In this document: piece by piece, positions 11,801-24,331 of the stretch
How the letters are laid out: each line of letters opens with the position of its first letter
Numbering within the stretch: position 1 is the stretch's first letter
Source: Marasmius tenuissimus
Taxonomy: Eukaryota; Basidiomycota; Agaricomycetes; Agaricales; Marasmiaceae
Length of the DNA: 64,000 nt
Direction: 5' to 3'
NCBI GenBank assembly: GCA_029532415.1
Contig: JAQOTA010000050.1
Location: 4,340,001 to 4,404,000, forward strand
Notes under the pieces: model-generated
What the model saw: the letters and a program-made list of their open reading frames with translations, nothing else
Told to the model about the DNA's origin: nothing
Database searches by the model: none
Translations under genes and position numbers: made by a program

Positions 11801-14800
11801 TACACGTTCGACGCGTGAAGTGGCGGAAGGTGTCCCCCAGATAGGTATCACCCTCGATTCCCCAAAGCAGTGAGGCGGGACTGTATCTTTGGAGAAGGCA
11901 ATAATCGCCGGCAACCTCGAGCTTCTGCCATCTAGTGTATAGCCATCTTAATGAAATCCATACGACTAGAGATGGGATCTCACATACGTCCACCTGGTAG
12001 GTAAGTGTCTACCTGTCTGGGGGGTGAAAGTTTTGGAGTCGTCCGAAGTGGAACGATAGAATAGATTGGGACTAGAATCGGAGCTCACAATGAGTGGGCG
12101 GTAGGTTTGTGGAGTCGCGTAACCCGTTTGACTGTCATTCGGATTATCGGAGTCCTTCAAACACTCCTCATGCCTCAGCCTCCTTGGATAGGAAGGTGAG
12201 CATCGAATATGGAATGACTAGCGCCACCATTGCGTGTGAATCTTTCGAACTATCTTGTCAGTCTGTTCAGATCCTAATGTTCTTCGATGTTTCAGTGTAT
12301 TTATAACAGGTCTGGCCATTGAGACGGCACGCCATTTTGGAGGTTTGATGGCTTGGAGACTGTTGACTTGAAGTCAATACCGGGAGCTGAGACCGTATCT
12401 CAGCTGGTTTTGGATGAGCCGGGAATCCATCTTATCCATACTTGCGACCCATTTGTACAATTTATATGGTGTGATCTTCTTTAGAATACCTACAGCGATT
12501 CGTGTTCGGTAGCGTGTGTTGGAAACAGAAAGAGGCTCAGCAAAGTCACATACTGTACGAGGTTCCGAATATGTCTCCCGGATTTCCAAATCTTCTCGCA
12601 CCCACCCGAGACCCCAATCCATCCCTAGTGTCGAAAGGAACGGCTCAGGTACTCGGGTGAACACAAGAACTTACTAGGACGGCACCACCATGCGAGAGGA
12701 TACCCGGTAACTGCTTCCGTAAGTTCAATCCTCCTACTAGTGTTTCGAGTCTCCCGCTCGATCTCATTCCATCCGACCTTCGTTGTCTCCCTCCCCTGAC
12801 ACATCTGACTTGTGAGTTGGAGTTACACCCCAAGGGGGACATGACTCGAAACGGCCCTGTTGTCCCTTGTCTGATCGACGGTCACCAACGGATTTAAGCC
12901 ACGGACAATCCCACCGTTGAATGCGCTCTCCGGTCCCCTTCACCACCCTAGCCACTGCCCACGGGAGGCTCTCAATTCCCAATCAATTACTATTACCGTC
13001 TTCTTTTGAGTGCATCTGTATCGGGAGTCAATCATCATCATCCTGGTTCTGGTACGTGTTTCAAGTCTAACATTGAATGGGATTCATGATGGAAAGAATT
13101 GGAAGAAAATCCGTACGGCCCGCGACAATGAACTCTGACGATGTCTGAAAGTGCCAACCCCTGTAAACATCAGATTGGAGACAAGTTGACCGAAGGGGGG
13201 AATTCAACACCATACACGGCATTTTGTATTGAACTAGTATCAGTATTAGCTTATCCGGATATTCAGGCGGGAATTTCGGATGAACAGGCCTTGGAAGTTG
13301 GATCCTAGTCTTAACCAAAGCACAAGAACACCTGTGCGATGACGGTGAAATGCGAGTATGCCGTGCGAACTGGGGTACGCTCTTATCTCGGGAAACATTG
13401 AAGAGACCGTATGAACCCAAAGGAGTGTGAGAAGGGTGAGATTTCAGGATTCCGAAGAAGGGAAGCAGTACTGAAGTACTGACGAGTGACCCACTTGAAG
13501 GGGAAGGTGACGGAAATAAGGACGCTGGGCAGTGCATGTCGAGGTAGCTTTCAGGAGACATCGGCAATGATGGGAGGAACCCTCTGGGGGTCTCGAATTG
13601 ACGGAGCGCCGAAGGTTGACGTGTTGATGAAAAAGTAAGGCAGAGCAAGGCGAACGGATAGCTATGCCCGAAGTGGTATTGAAAAAGGGAGAGAGAGTGC
13701 AGCTGGATATCGTCATGTTCCGTCTCAGCCGATAAACTGTACTTGTATAGCACTGTTCTAACGCGAAATACGGAAAGATGCGAGGAGAGGGGAGTTATGG
13801 AGGAGGTGAGATTATGGAAGTCACTGCACAACGGAAAGCTGAGTATGTCCTACATGAAATCAACTGCAACCTACTAGATTCACGCCCAACAGCCGCAGCG
13901 CTGAGACTTACCCACGATGAATGCCAAGTTTGTTTAGATACGCAAACATACTCTTCTACCAAGGCCGCCTGCTAAGCCGTAACTGGTACTGAACATTGAC
14001 ACCGGGCGCGCAACGGGGAGCAAGTACCTATCGCGTCATGGACGAGCGATTTCTGCGACGTGGGCGTCCACCAAAAATGAAGTGAGGAATACACCTCGGG
14101 CTTCCCCCGAAAGCTCGAAGCGGTATTGAACATTGAGCTTGCGCAGTAAGAGCGAACTCGGGGGAGGCATACAGCATCCACATATGTGAACCTTTGGATT
14201 CAGACTTCATCTATGAGTGGGTCTGTAGGGCAAGTATCCTAGAATTGACCCGTCAACGTACACAATAGACACCGGCGGCCGATAAGGTCTTTAGTTTGGA
14301 GTTGAATGGACAAGGGCCCATAGAGCGTAAAACAATATCCCGTACAGCACTGGAGCTGAAATGCTATTGCTATAACGGGCCAGCGCTGGCGCTCGCTGCA
14401 AGCAGTACTTCTCCCGAGACGTAGGGCTGGGGAATGTCAGCCTGACCGTGACCGAGAAACGAAAGGGACCGAGAACCTGGCTTGAGACTGGTATCGGATA
14501 CTATCCATGTCCGTTGGTTTCGACTACTGACAAATCGTTCAAACCCCTTCTTCCATGCGAGCTTTGTCGCCTTAGCGTGTTTTGCTCGCTAAGAATGGTC
14601 CGACCATTCTTGGTGGGCCGAGGATGGGAGACACGGCGGGCACAATAACCTCCAGACGACCGCTTTGACGCGGCGGAATAATGATGTAGTTTTTTATCCT
14701 TTTCACTTGTGCTCATAGTGGTGATATTAAGTCGTGCCCAGCGAGCCTGTCTCAGAGAGCTGAAACGAGAGATACTAACGGACCTGAGATCTGCCCATGA

Positions 14801-17800
14801 ACAGCAATGACGCCACCAGTCGTAGATGGTCACAAGATGGCTCCTAAGAGTGAAGATTCGGAGTAGGTTCGGCGTTAGTAGACTACATACACTACAAGCA
14901 AGTCTAAATTAGTCTGGGTGAAGGGCAGTGTGGGGTAACTGAGTGGGTCTGAATGACTTACCTTGAGTCGGCAGAGTTGCTCGTGACGTGTGTCGAGGAT
15001 TAGGGGGAGAGTAAGTGAGAGAGTATCCGGATAGTCGGATAGAGCTTTGGTCTTGTTAGAGAGATCATCTTCATAGTTTTGACGGGCGTGTACAAAAGGC
15101 AGCACGGCAAAGCGCTGAACTTGGGAACTTGCTGTAACTGTGGAACCTCAGATATCGAAGGCATGGGCGCGAGTCGCGAGACCCTGGTCCGTCGCAGTCA
15201 TGAACCTAACGCGAAGATCCCTACTCAGTATTTCTCCTAGGAGGAAAGAGTAACATTAGGACTTGCCATACATGCGTTCCTGTGCCCCGGAACCGTTCAT
15301 TTAGAGCGAACTATTGCTTCTCCCACCTGATTTTAATGCAGTGGTCATAGGACCTTAATTGAGCAGTATCGTCTCCGTTTGTGGTAAACGCCGCCAGGCT
15401 GTGCTGGAACGATCTGATATGCCACTTCTGATTCCACCCAATAGGACTTTTTCGAAGGTGTTTCAAGCTATGGTTCTTCTTTCAGGATAGCGGCAGGCAT
15501 TGAGATCTTGAGACACCGGTGGGAAGAGAACACAGGTCTTTTCCGAGATGGAAGGGTGAGTCCTTCGTGGGCACTTCAAGTGAATGCGGGTCCTGGATGA
15601 GTTGGTTGATGACCATCACTGAGACTCAGATGATGTTGAAGGATATACGTGAGAACTCTCATCACGTGGTTTTTGTTTACAATGGCGCCGCGCTTGCCAT
15701 CGCGACTCTTGTGCGACTCTCAACCTCCCATCGTTTTACATGTCTTGAGTAGTTCAAGCTTCAATGAGGTGAAGAACTCTTTTGCGAATAGGACTAACAC
15801 TCTCACATGAAATCAAGTCTCATCACTTTCCAGGACCTTTCAAACGTAGAAATATTCATGGCATATCCATACCTAGAGTCAAGCATGCGACTAATCCTCA
15901 GGTCGAAAGTACAACATGGTTTAGCCTAGATCAAGAAATGTGAAGCTCGAGATGAATCAGCTATTGGCTTATGGCGATTCCCTGATAATCGTTCCGGGAT
16001 GAGCTTTCCACCACTCTGATTCGGCCAGTCGTGAGTGTCGCAGTCCCCCTGCAAAACTAACATCGCAATCCTACCAATGACACCATGGTTTCGAAAGATA
16101 TAGGTGTCTGTCGCACCCTCTCTGAACGGCAACCGCATATACTCTCGTTGCTCTGTTCTTGAGCCCCAAAACGACTGGTAGGGTAAGTAATCGTTGGTCA
16201 TTCAGCCTAACGTTATTGAATCAAAATTGATGCCAAAGCTGCAGCACCTGGCTCACAGCGAGACAGACATCGTCATCATGAGGATGCCGCGCTTCCTTCC
16301 AGATATACTGATTGGAGATTGAGATTGCATCAACCCGGTCAACATTCGACGGTCTCATCAGAAGAATCAAAATCAGAAAGTTCGTGTCTATTATCGGTGG
16401 CGATGAGGCTGTTTGCGTCGATTATGATGGCGTCGGTGAGTATCGTGGCGGGAATCGTTGCTTGACGCTGAATGCAGAAAGAAATACTGCCGACAAAGCA
16501 GACCATTCCTGACATCCGGAAACTTGTCTTGAGGGAGGTGCCCCCGCTCGATGGACGAACCCAAAAGTGACAAACCAACGATCTCCGATTGAAAGAGTTA
16601 ACCGTTGGAATCTAGGCTGCGTATCCGGAGGCCTCAATTCCTAGAGGAGGATGCCAGAACCTGAGTCTGAAAATCAGGACTATCTGGCTTTTCTTTCAAA
16701 CGCCACTTAATGTGATTTGAGTATCCTTGCACTCCCGCTGTTACTCTGGTGCTCTGCCTTCTTGATGTTGGCCGAGGCCGAGTGTCGTCCTACCAATAAC
16801 AGGGGTTGTACTTGGGTTTGTCACCGTGTCATTCTGACCGGCGCAGAATCACCTTCAATCTTCGAGCCCCAATTTCAAGCTTCATGTGGCGCATGGGAAT
16901 GAACCTCAGTTTGTAGGAGCCCCACTGGCACTGGCCGATCCCTATCAGGTTGCGGGCACTTGTATAATTCGCACTTGCCATCAGCTACACGAGTTCACTA
17001 TCGAGCAAGTGGAGTGTGCCATAGCGTAAATCAGTGAGTTTGACGCCCATATATCTGGTTCTTGAGGTGTCTTCGTCTTTGACGGGATTTACAGAAATCT
17101 CCCGGATTCCACAGAACGGCCAGGCTCACTTCGAGCACATTTACACAAGAACCTTATCAAGGGCCGTCTATTTACTGGGGATGATCAGCGAATGTAATGT
17201 GTGGACGGCTGGAAGATTTTTGGGATCGTCGGGCTAAACAGCCGACGATCCTGTAAAGCACCCATTTCTCTGAGGTTTGCGATGATTCTCACTTATGCCC
17301 TTCATTTAGAACCAGGTGACTGACCAAGTCATCGCAGTATTTAAAAATTTAGGATCGAACATATGGCTCGATCTGGCGCGACGTCGTTTCATGTCCAGAT
17401 GGTGATCTTTTGGCAGAGTCGTTGCATATGATTCGTTGAACGCACGGCAGTATTTGTGCCTCGGTGAGGTTCACTACTCCCGGTTCAGGTAATTTCTTCC
17501 CCGTCATAATCTGACGACTACCGTCACCAGATACTAGTCTTACTGCCAGTGGTACTCATTCGTCGTTGGTGCGATGTCATTATGAAATGTGGAAGCTATC
17601 CAGGTACCTCTAGGAACACATTGAATCCCTGTCTGTCCATGGAGTCCTGAGCACCACCTGGATACGTGTGTAAAACGGGTGCCTGGTCTACTGCGACGGG
17701 AATCAACTCCAAATGCGCACTCGCACGGGGAAGGTGCCGGTGAGTGCTCGGACAGTCCTCATCGATTCTGCAGGTGACGCATACTAGTCGTGAGGGGGCT

Positions 17801-20472
17801 CTTTTACGTTTGTTTCAAAGTATACCATGGTCTCTGGACACTCCTCCAGGCTGCCTCTGGGTCTGGGACCTCACGCCGCCGCCGCTCATCTGCCATTTGC
17901 TCTGGGATGCGGCTGAATGCAGCTCAACACGACCAGTGACCCCTCGGAAACGGGACACCTTACTCGGTGCCTTCGATACCTTCCCACTTCCCGCTCTAGA
18001 GTCTGCACAGTGCACAAAGAGTGTAACGTTGGTATGAAGGACATATTGAGGGGAGCGCCTGGGAACGAACTCAATGTAGTCAAGGCAAGTTGTCGCTTTC
18101 TCACTTCCCGATAAGATCTCTTTGTGACGGGACCCCAAACACCGCACAGAACGCAAGATAAGATTGATATTTGCGAAACCGAGTCTACTCAAGTCTTTAA
18201 TTTCACTTCAGGGTTCGGCAGCCTCACATACGTTTCTTCGAATTTTCCTCGGAACTCTATCGTAGGCTCACCTCAGGACCGTGAAACACAAACGTCTCCT
18301 CAAGAGCGACCCAGCCCTAAAAACGTTGGCTTGCAACGTACCATGAAGTTTTCCTCTCATGCAAGTATCCAAGAGTGCTTTCGATCGCGATTGGGCAAAG
18401 TCAACGTCAGTTTCTCAAAGTCATTCGGGTCCAACCATGAGCTAGTTACTACGGACGTTTGGCTGGCGGACCACATCTTCATACGGACGTACAGCTCGGA
18501 CGGCGGCAGCGTGCAGGGCGACGGATTACGGAAGACGGTCAGCAGTCTGACTCTGGGAACTTGTAAAACGGGGGACGCAAGGAGATCGAGGCCAAGCGAG
18601 ACCGAAACGCAGTCTTTGAAGTCTGGGCATGACACCGAAGGTCTCCGTGCGTGTGGAATGCCACCAGCCACCTTGAATATGAGGTAAGTATGAGTGTGCT
18701 GAATGGCACTATTTCCAAGGAGTTCAAGTAACATCCTAATTTACTTGTATTCTTCTTTTGATTGCCATGCAGAACGAAGGAGAATGGCAAAGCAGATAGA
18801 TGTCATATCCTGAAGATAGACTCGGACTCATTGAGGCCTGCGATGATCCCAATTCGGAATCATGTTCATTGATAGACAGAGATCCCTCAAACCTCACTGT
18901 CACGTATGTTCAAGGCCCTAGCAATCTTAAATCAGAACGACAGCTTGGATGAGCCTCATACACGGGCGTACAATCGACGCGGTGACATGCTTCATTTCTG
19001 TTTCCACAACCACAAGTACGAGTCGAAGTGGGTCGACCATCGTGTGATGATAACGCAGATGAATTAATGCTTACGAACTCTGTGTATAGATATCCTATCT
19101 CACGGATGTTCCCTGCTGCCCCGTACCTGTCGATGCGTACCATGACTTTGGTCCGTACAAAGCAAATACGACCGGTTTCAGACGACTATCAATCAGTGCT
19201 TGTATCGATAGCTGCCAACACCGCCGTCTCTCCATTACAATGACAGGAGCACGCGGATCACTGACAGTGCTGCGACTCGAGACGAACGTCAGACGCTTCC
19301 GTCCGTGCAAGTGACATACCGGCCCAACAGGGTTTATCCCCGTTCAACCCGTCCCACGGTGACTCTGAGTGGCATCCTAGGGCACCTTGTGGCACTGTGG
19401 CAGTTTCCCCAGACTTCGATCAAGAACAATGAAGAGGCGGTGCTGTACGAAATCTTCTTAGTCTTCATCAAGGATTCATGCACCTGCTATGGGTCTAGCA
19501 TCATGGGTGGTTTCTAGTTCCGAATACAATTAGGGGGCGATCTTTAGAATCCTTCAACATTGATTCATCCTCTGTCGGGAGAGTCGCGATCGCTGAAGCG
19601 CTGAAGCGCTGGAGTACTAACCTCGCCTGGTAAGGTGGAAATCGTGAACGCAACTTGGACCATATCTGTATAGTTTGTGCTAGATAGAGGTCATTCCGAC
19701 GAAGGTACTAGGCAGTTTCGCCAAGCCGGGACTCTCATCTAATTCTGGCCTCGTTTCAATCCATTCCGGATGAAGATGCTGTTACAGCCGTAGAATGCCC
19801 CCTTCGTCAGCCACAATCCCTTGCGGCGAGTAGATCTCGACCAACCGAAATCGGGAAGTCATCGTTCTCGAGGTTGAAATTAGAATCGGAAATCCCAATA
19901 ATGATATATCACGCTCCGTGATCTCCATGATTCTGTCGCCGGCACACCGTCGTGCACCTGCCGGGATCCGTCAAATCCGTTGTCAACAGGAGATGGGACC
20001 CTCGTTTCGCGTCCAAATCGGTCCAGGTGTTCTGAACGAAGATCACTTCTCTAGTTGACGTTGATTCTCCACATTTGAACACAGGTGAACAAGGTAAAAG
20101 GCCTGTTTACCCGAGACCCCTCTGTAAAATGGGGTATCAGCTGGTATTAGCTCAAAGGAACACAGTCGGTATTCGCGGGAAACTGAAGGAGTGTTACTGA
20201 AGGTACCGTTCGCCATCCCCTCTGTCCTGTACCTAAATTACCGAGATCTTGCATCTCGTGCGTGAGGTTCCCGCTCAACATCCTTTCACCGATACAGTTC
20301 TGTACTTTAACTATACATTAACCCCAGAAGAACTATGATACAATGACGCTGAGTGTAAGATACAACGGAACATTGAACGACGCTGGGTACATTCATCGAA
20401 AACCTGGCTCGGGCGTTCAGTTCAATCACTACTTCCAGAGAAAGGCGGATACGTACCCGCTGGGGCTTGCGA
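5801..20472. other. Gene-poor stretch, nothing recognised
   Basis: About 14.7 kb with only short, disordered open frames. Seen in it: an ACATCAT tandem run near 5838-5862, a TTTTA pentanucleotide run near 6421-6447, a run of 16 G at 6612-6627, and a CTA trinucleotide run near 8170-8190. CpG dinucleotides are common by eye, so the stretch does not look like heavily methylated or RIP-mutated repeat. No reverse transcriptase, integrase or transposase motif was recognised. The longest frame (13067-13831, minus, 254 codons) has no ATG at its 5' end and resembles nothing I know. Confidence 0.5.
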
Positions 20473-22790
20473 TTACAAGGGGGTATCGAGAATATCGTTC
20501 CAAAAGCCGGGGTCGTTCAGCCAACTAAAGTCCGCTTGGTTGTATACGGTCGGCTCCATTAGCAAGGGTGCGGAGGGATGGACAACAGGTACAGGATGCG
20601 TTGTGAACGATGCTGAATCGCCATTCGGCGGATGTGCAGTTTGTGCCGGCGAACCGGATGGGGAGGTTTGTACCTGATATCGCTGTATCACCGTCTCCTT
20701 GTTCTCCCAAAGCGAGACAAGCATGCTGATCACGTTCGCACATTGGTTCGCCGGATGATCTGTAGAATACGCTGCACGACGAAGGTGACCTATGCAAGAT
20801 GACAATATGGCGTCTGTGGACCCGGGAAGCAAACGATGCATCCCACTCAGGATCATGAACTTGCACCCAACCAAAAAACTAGCGGCGAAGGAGATCAGGA
20901 GGAAGATGTGGTCTGGACATGTTCCTAGATGGTGAACGTCGGTTTGTATCACGTCGAGTAGTACCGTTTCGCAGAGTCGGAGGCATTCTTTGCTGTATTC
21001 GAGTAGGACGTTGTTATCGTAAGGCCGCACGGTCCTGTACCAGAAAGCAGAGTCTTCCATACGGTTCACCACAAAATAAATCTTCGAGGCCGCCATCGCG
21101 TTGTAAATGGACAAAAGTCGGCATGAATGGAGCAAAACCAGTAGAATCTGGAAGTAAAACTTGTCGGCCTGCGCTAGAACTGTCACTGGACTGTGAGAGC
21201 GTTTTTTGGCCGAGGCAACAGAAGACTTACTACCGAGAGGTTGTACAATTCTTTGTAGCTGGGAGAACTCCCTGCGAACACCCTCATTGGAGCGATACCA
21301 TTCATTGACATCTTTCTCGGCAAGTGATACAAACTTGATTGTGAGTCCGCGTTCAGTGACGCTGTATAGATCGGCCAGCAGTCTTAAACGCGTATCCCCG
21401 CCTCCGACCTTGTCTGTGGGAAGATTTTCGCGTAGTCGAAAGAGAGGAATATACACCTCGGGATCGCGTTGTGAGAGAGCGCCTCTGCCGCTGCCTATGC
21501 ATAGACTACGGGGCACTTGTCAGTAATAGGTTTCAAGCCTGAAACATGGGACGCACAGAGATTCTGCGTTGGAAAGAGACATCCACTGGGCTCACGAAGG
21601 TGAGAATGTGCGAAGAATAAGGATACGAACACTCACAAGTCGGGTTTGATCTAACAACTCAAGAAATTGTGTTTCATCAATGGTTTCACCTGCTGTTTGG
21701 GAGCTGAGCAATGCGGCTGCCTTGTTAGGGGCCTCATTTAGACGGAGGTTCATAGCCATGCTGATTGCAGAAGCAATCAAGAGACGACCGTCCCCAAAGT
21801 CTTCAGAAGGAGACGATACTGGGGCCCACAAGGACAATATCAGCAGACACTGAACCGCCTCCAGGGATGCGGAACGTCGCGACTGGAAGATCAGTTTGGC
21901 GGTCCTGTCTTGAGTCAATGTCTGCAGCCTAAAGGCCACTGCGGCACGCGTGTTTTCGTCGAGGTGGCGAGCGGCAATGGTGCAACAGACGAGATCAAGC
22001 AGCGGGCTCTCTGCATCACGTATCAGCTTGAAATTGAGCCATGGTGTGTAGTTTTCTGCAAAGCTAGTTTAAAGTCCTTAGCATCAAGGACTAGACGACT
22101 CGGAAATATTATTGACACTTACATGAGTAAGAGATTGTCAATTTGAGTTGGAGTGAGGATAGCCGAGAGAGAGTCGTCGGGAATAGAGGAGACGGAGCCG
22201 GATGAAGGTGTGAATGCAGTCGCACTGGCACAACTTTGCGTGATAGTCTTCATGGCTTCCGAAGGTGCACTCCAGTCTAAGCCCTGGTATTGTAGACGTA
22301 GATAAAACCAAACATCGTCGGGGCGAATACGTTCAACAGAACGGGGCTGACTTTCGGAACGGGTGCGAGTTGCAGCAGGTGAATTGCCTGACGAAGCTCC
22401 TGGCAGCTGAGGGCTGATGCCAAGAGGGGGAGAAGCAGGAGGTTCAGGTTCCTCTATTCCGAGTGCCCATTTGTCGAACATGTCGTTTCCGTCCGGTCGT
22501 CCTCCAGTGCTATTGGGATTGGCACCGCTCGATGGACCGGCACCTGTCTGGCTTTGAGTAGTTTTCGAAGTACTCTGGATCAAGGAAGCTCGATCCATCT
22601 CCTCGTATGAGCATGGTATGTTGAGGGTTCTGCAGCGATGGCATCTTATAACTGTAGCGGTCGTATCAAGGACTTCGCATCGCGTTTTATGTTTCCGACA
22701 TGAAGTACAAGCCTGAACAGACTTTGTACGCTTTGTTGACTTTGAGCCCCCGCTACCGCTTGGATTGCTGTCGTCCCTAGAGCGTTTCAT
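20473..22790 (-). CDS. Zn2Cys6 fungal transcription factor
   Basis: Fungal zinc-cluster regulator. Exons are 22790-22123, 22063-21637, 21585-21557 and 21505-20473, giving 718 residues. The binuclear cluster is at residues 28-60 (Cys 28, 31, 38, 50, 53, 60; C-X2-C-X6-C-X11-C-X2-C-X6-C), preceded by a basic KSTKRTKS segment. A Ser/Pro/Gly-rich linker follows. The middle-homology region carries typical motifs: NYTPWLNF, a LLDLVCCTIAARHLDE segment, LLIASAISMAMNLRLNE, and LLCIGSGRGALS across the micro-exon junction. Introns of 59, 51 and 51 nt have good borders and branch sites. Exon 3 is only 29 nt. A further strong GTAAGT...CTAG pair at 21230-21174 (57 nt, in frame) may be a fourth intron, giving 699 residues. 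It is divergent from the IMPACT gene with 134 bp between start codons. The regulated pathway cannot be inferred. Confidence 0.9.
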
Positions 22791-22924
22791 CGTGGTATTG
22801 ACTTGGGAGATGCAAGGAAAGAATCACGGTTCATATGTTTTGTGTGGGATTCGTCCAACGCGCTGCGCACGGGCGCACGGGCGAGCCTGTGCAGCTGCCG
22901 ACGACGTCACGACCTCAAAAATTG
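22791..22924. promoter_or_regulatory. Shared divergent promoter, Zn2Cys6 factor / IMPACT
   Basis: Only 134 bp separate the two start codons, so both promoters must lie here or overlap the coding regions. It contains CGACGTCA at 22902-22909, a 7-of-8 match to the CRE/ATF site, and CACGGGCG-type repeats just upstream. Function is inferred from position only. Confidence 0.5.
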
Positions 22925-24245
22925 ATGTCCGCGGTTGCTTCCTCTCTACCTCCTTCGACTGACTATGTCGACCCACAAGACCTGGAAGTCCTCATAGCAA
23001 ATCTACTGTCAGATCCGGATCGAGAACCAGTCGGGTCTGAGATAGAAGGTAATAAATAAACAGAGAAAACGGTTGGATGAACATTATCACTTATACTTCG
23101 ACCAGTCCTGAAGTCCATCTATGGAGACGAAGCTATCCGAATATGGCGACCTAGCGGGGAAGAACCAAGGCACCCAGGAGATGATAAGATTCGGTACGAA
23201 GTCGAAGTCGGGTGAGCGGGCAATTTCAACCTGATATCGATTCCGTATGAATTCCGGACACCAGCCTCCCTGATCCATACGAAGAAGTGAAGATTAAAGT
23301 ACTCGTATCCATACCACCGTCCTACCCGTCAAGCTCGCCGCCACAGCTTCAGCTTCTCTCTCGGTACATAGGAGCCTTCGGTGTAGATTCTAATCTCTTC
23401 GGATCGATATTACGAACCTTCATCTCCACAAACGGCGTAGAGTGGTCTTCCGACGTCGTTTGTGTATTCGACGGCCTACAAAATGTACTGGAACGTTGTT
23501 TGGCGTGGTATCAAGAGCGACTCAGCGCGGATCAAGTTGGCGAGATGCTACGGGAAGATATGGCTACTCACAACAATCATAGCAATGACCATGAATCAAA
23601 TACATCTGCCTCCAGAACCACCCACAAAGCAGAAACAATAGCTGCCGCATTGCCTGAAGGCATTGAAATCTTCGAGGCAGAACCAATCGTCGACCGCAAA
23701 AGTAGCTTTGTCGGGCGTGTTTGTGCCATTACCGATCCAGCTCAAGTGAGTTCATCCATGAAGAACCAACTCTCAGTCAAAGGCTAATCGCTTACCTTAC
23801 AGGTCCCTTTGATATTATCCTACCTTTCCTCGGATCGTCGTATTGCTCGAGCCGCTCATCCCATAATCAATGCATGGCGATGTCAAGTTGGTACTGTCCT
23901 TCACCAAGGCAAGTTCTTTCCTTTTCGTATTGGGACCAAATTCTGACTCAAGAACAGATAACGACGACGACGGAGAGACTGCCGCCGGTGGTCGCCTCGC
24001 GCATCTACTACAAATCCTCGTTGGTTGCTTCCTACTATTTGCTGCCATCGCGTTACTAAAATTATTCCCAACCTTAGGAGATAAACAACGTGTTGGTGAT
24101 CGTTACACGATACTTCGGTGGGATCCACTTGGGGCCTGATAGGTTCAAGCATATCAATCAAGCAGCTAGAAATGCTTTGGACCTTGGTGGATTCCTTGAC
24201 TCGGGCGAAAGCAGGAAGGGCAATGCGAAGGGCAGAAAACGATGA
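22925..24245 (+). CDS. YIH1: IMPACT/YIH1 homologue (RWD + UPF0029)
   Basis: Cytoplasmic regulator that in yeast and mammals binds Gcn1 and restrains Gcn2 activation. Six exons (22925-23048, 23106-23211, 23265-23745, 23803-23908, 23958-24019, 24078-24245) give 348 residues. The N-terminal RWD domain covers roughly residues 15-150 (EVLKSIYGDEAIRIW, then IPPSYPSSSPP). A hydrophilic linker follows (NNHSNDHESNTSAS), then the Impact domain with DRKSSFVGR, QDNDDDGETAAGGRLAHLLQ and VTRYFGGIHLGPDRFKHIN, all diagnostic. Intron 4 (23909-23957) starts with GC instead of GT; the reading frame and conserved motif allow no GT alternative. The start MSAVAS is the first ATG that leaves a full RWD domain. The 3' end faces DEG1 across 86 bp. 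Confidence 0.93.
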
Positions 24246-24331
24246 GGGTATCTGACCTCCCGATCTATGTTGTATGTCCATAAATCTAATACATTAACTC
24301 AACCCTACAAAGCGCGTTGAAGATAAGGATG

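Noticed and set aside
18124..18687. 187-codon plus-strand frame in the gene-poor block
   Set aside because: A frame of this length is expected by chance in 64 kb; no motif, and composition is unremarkable.
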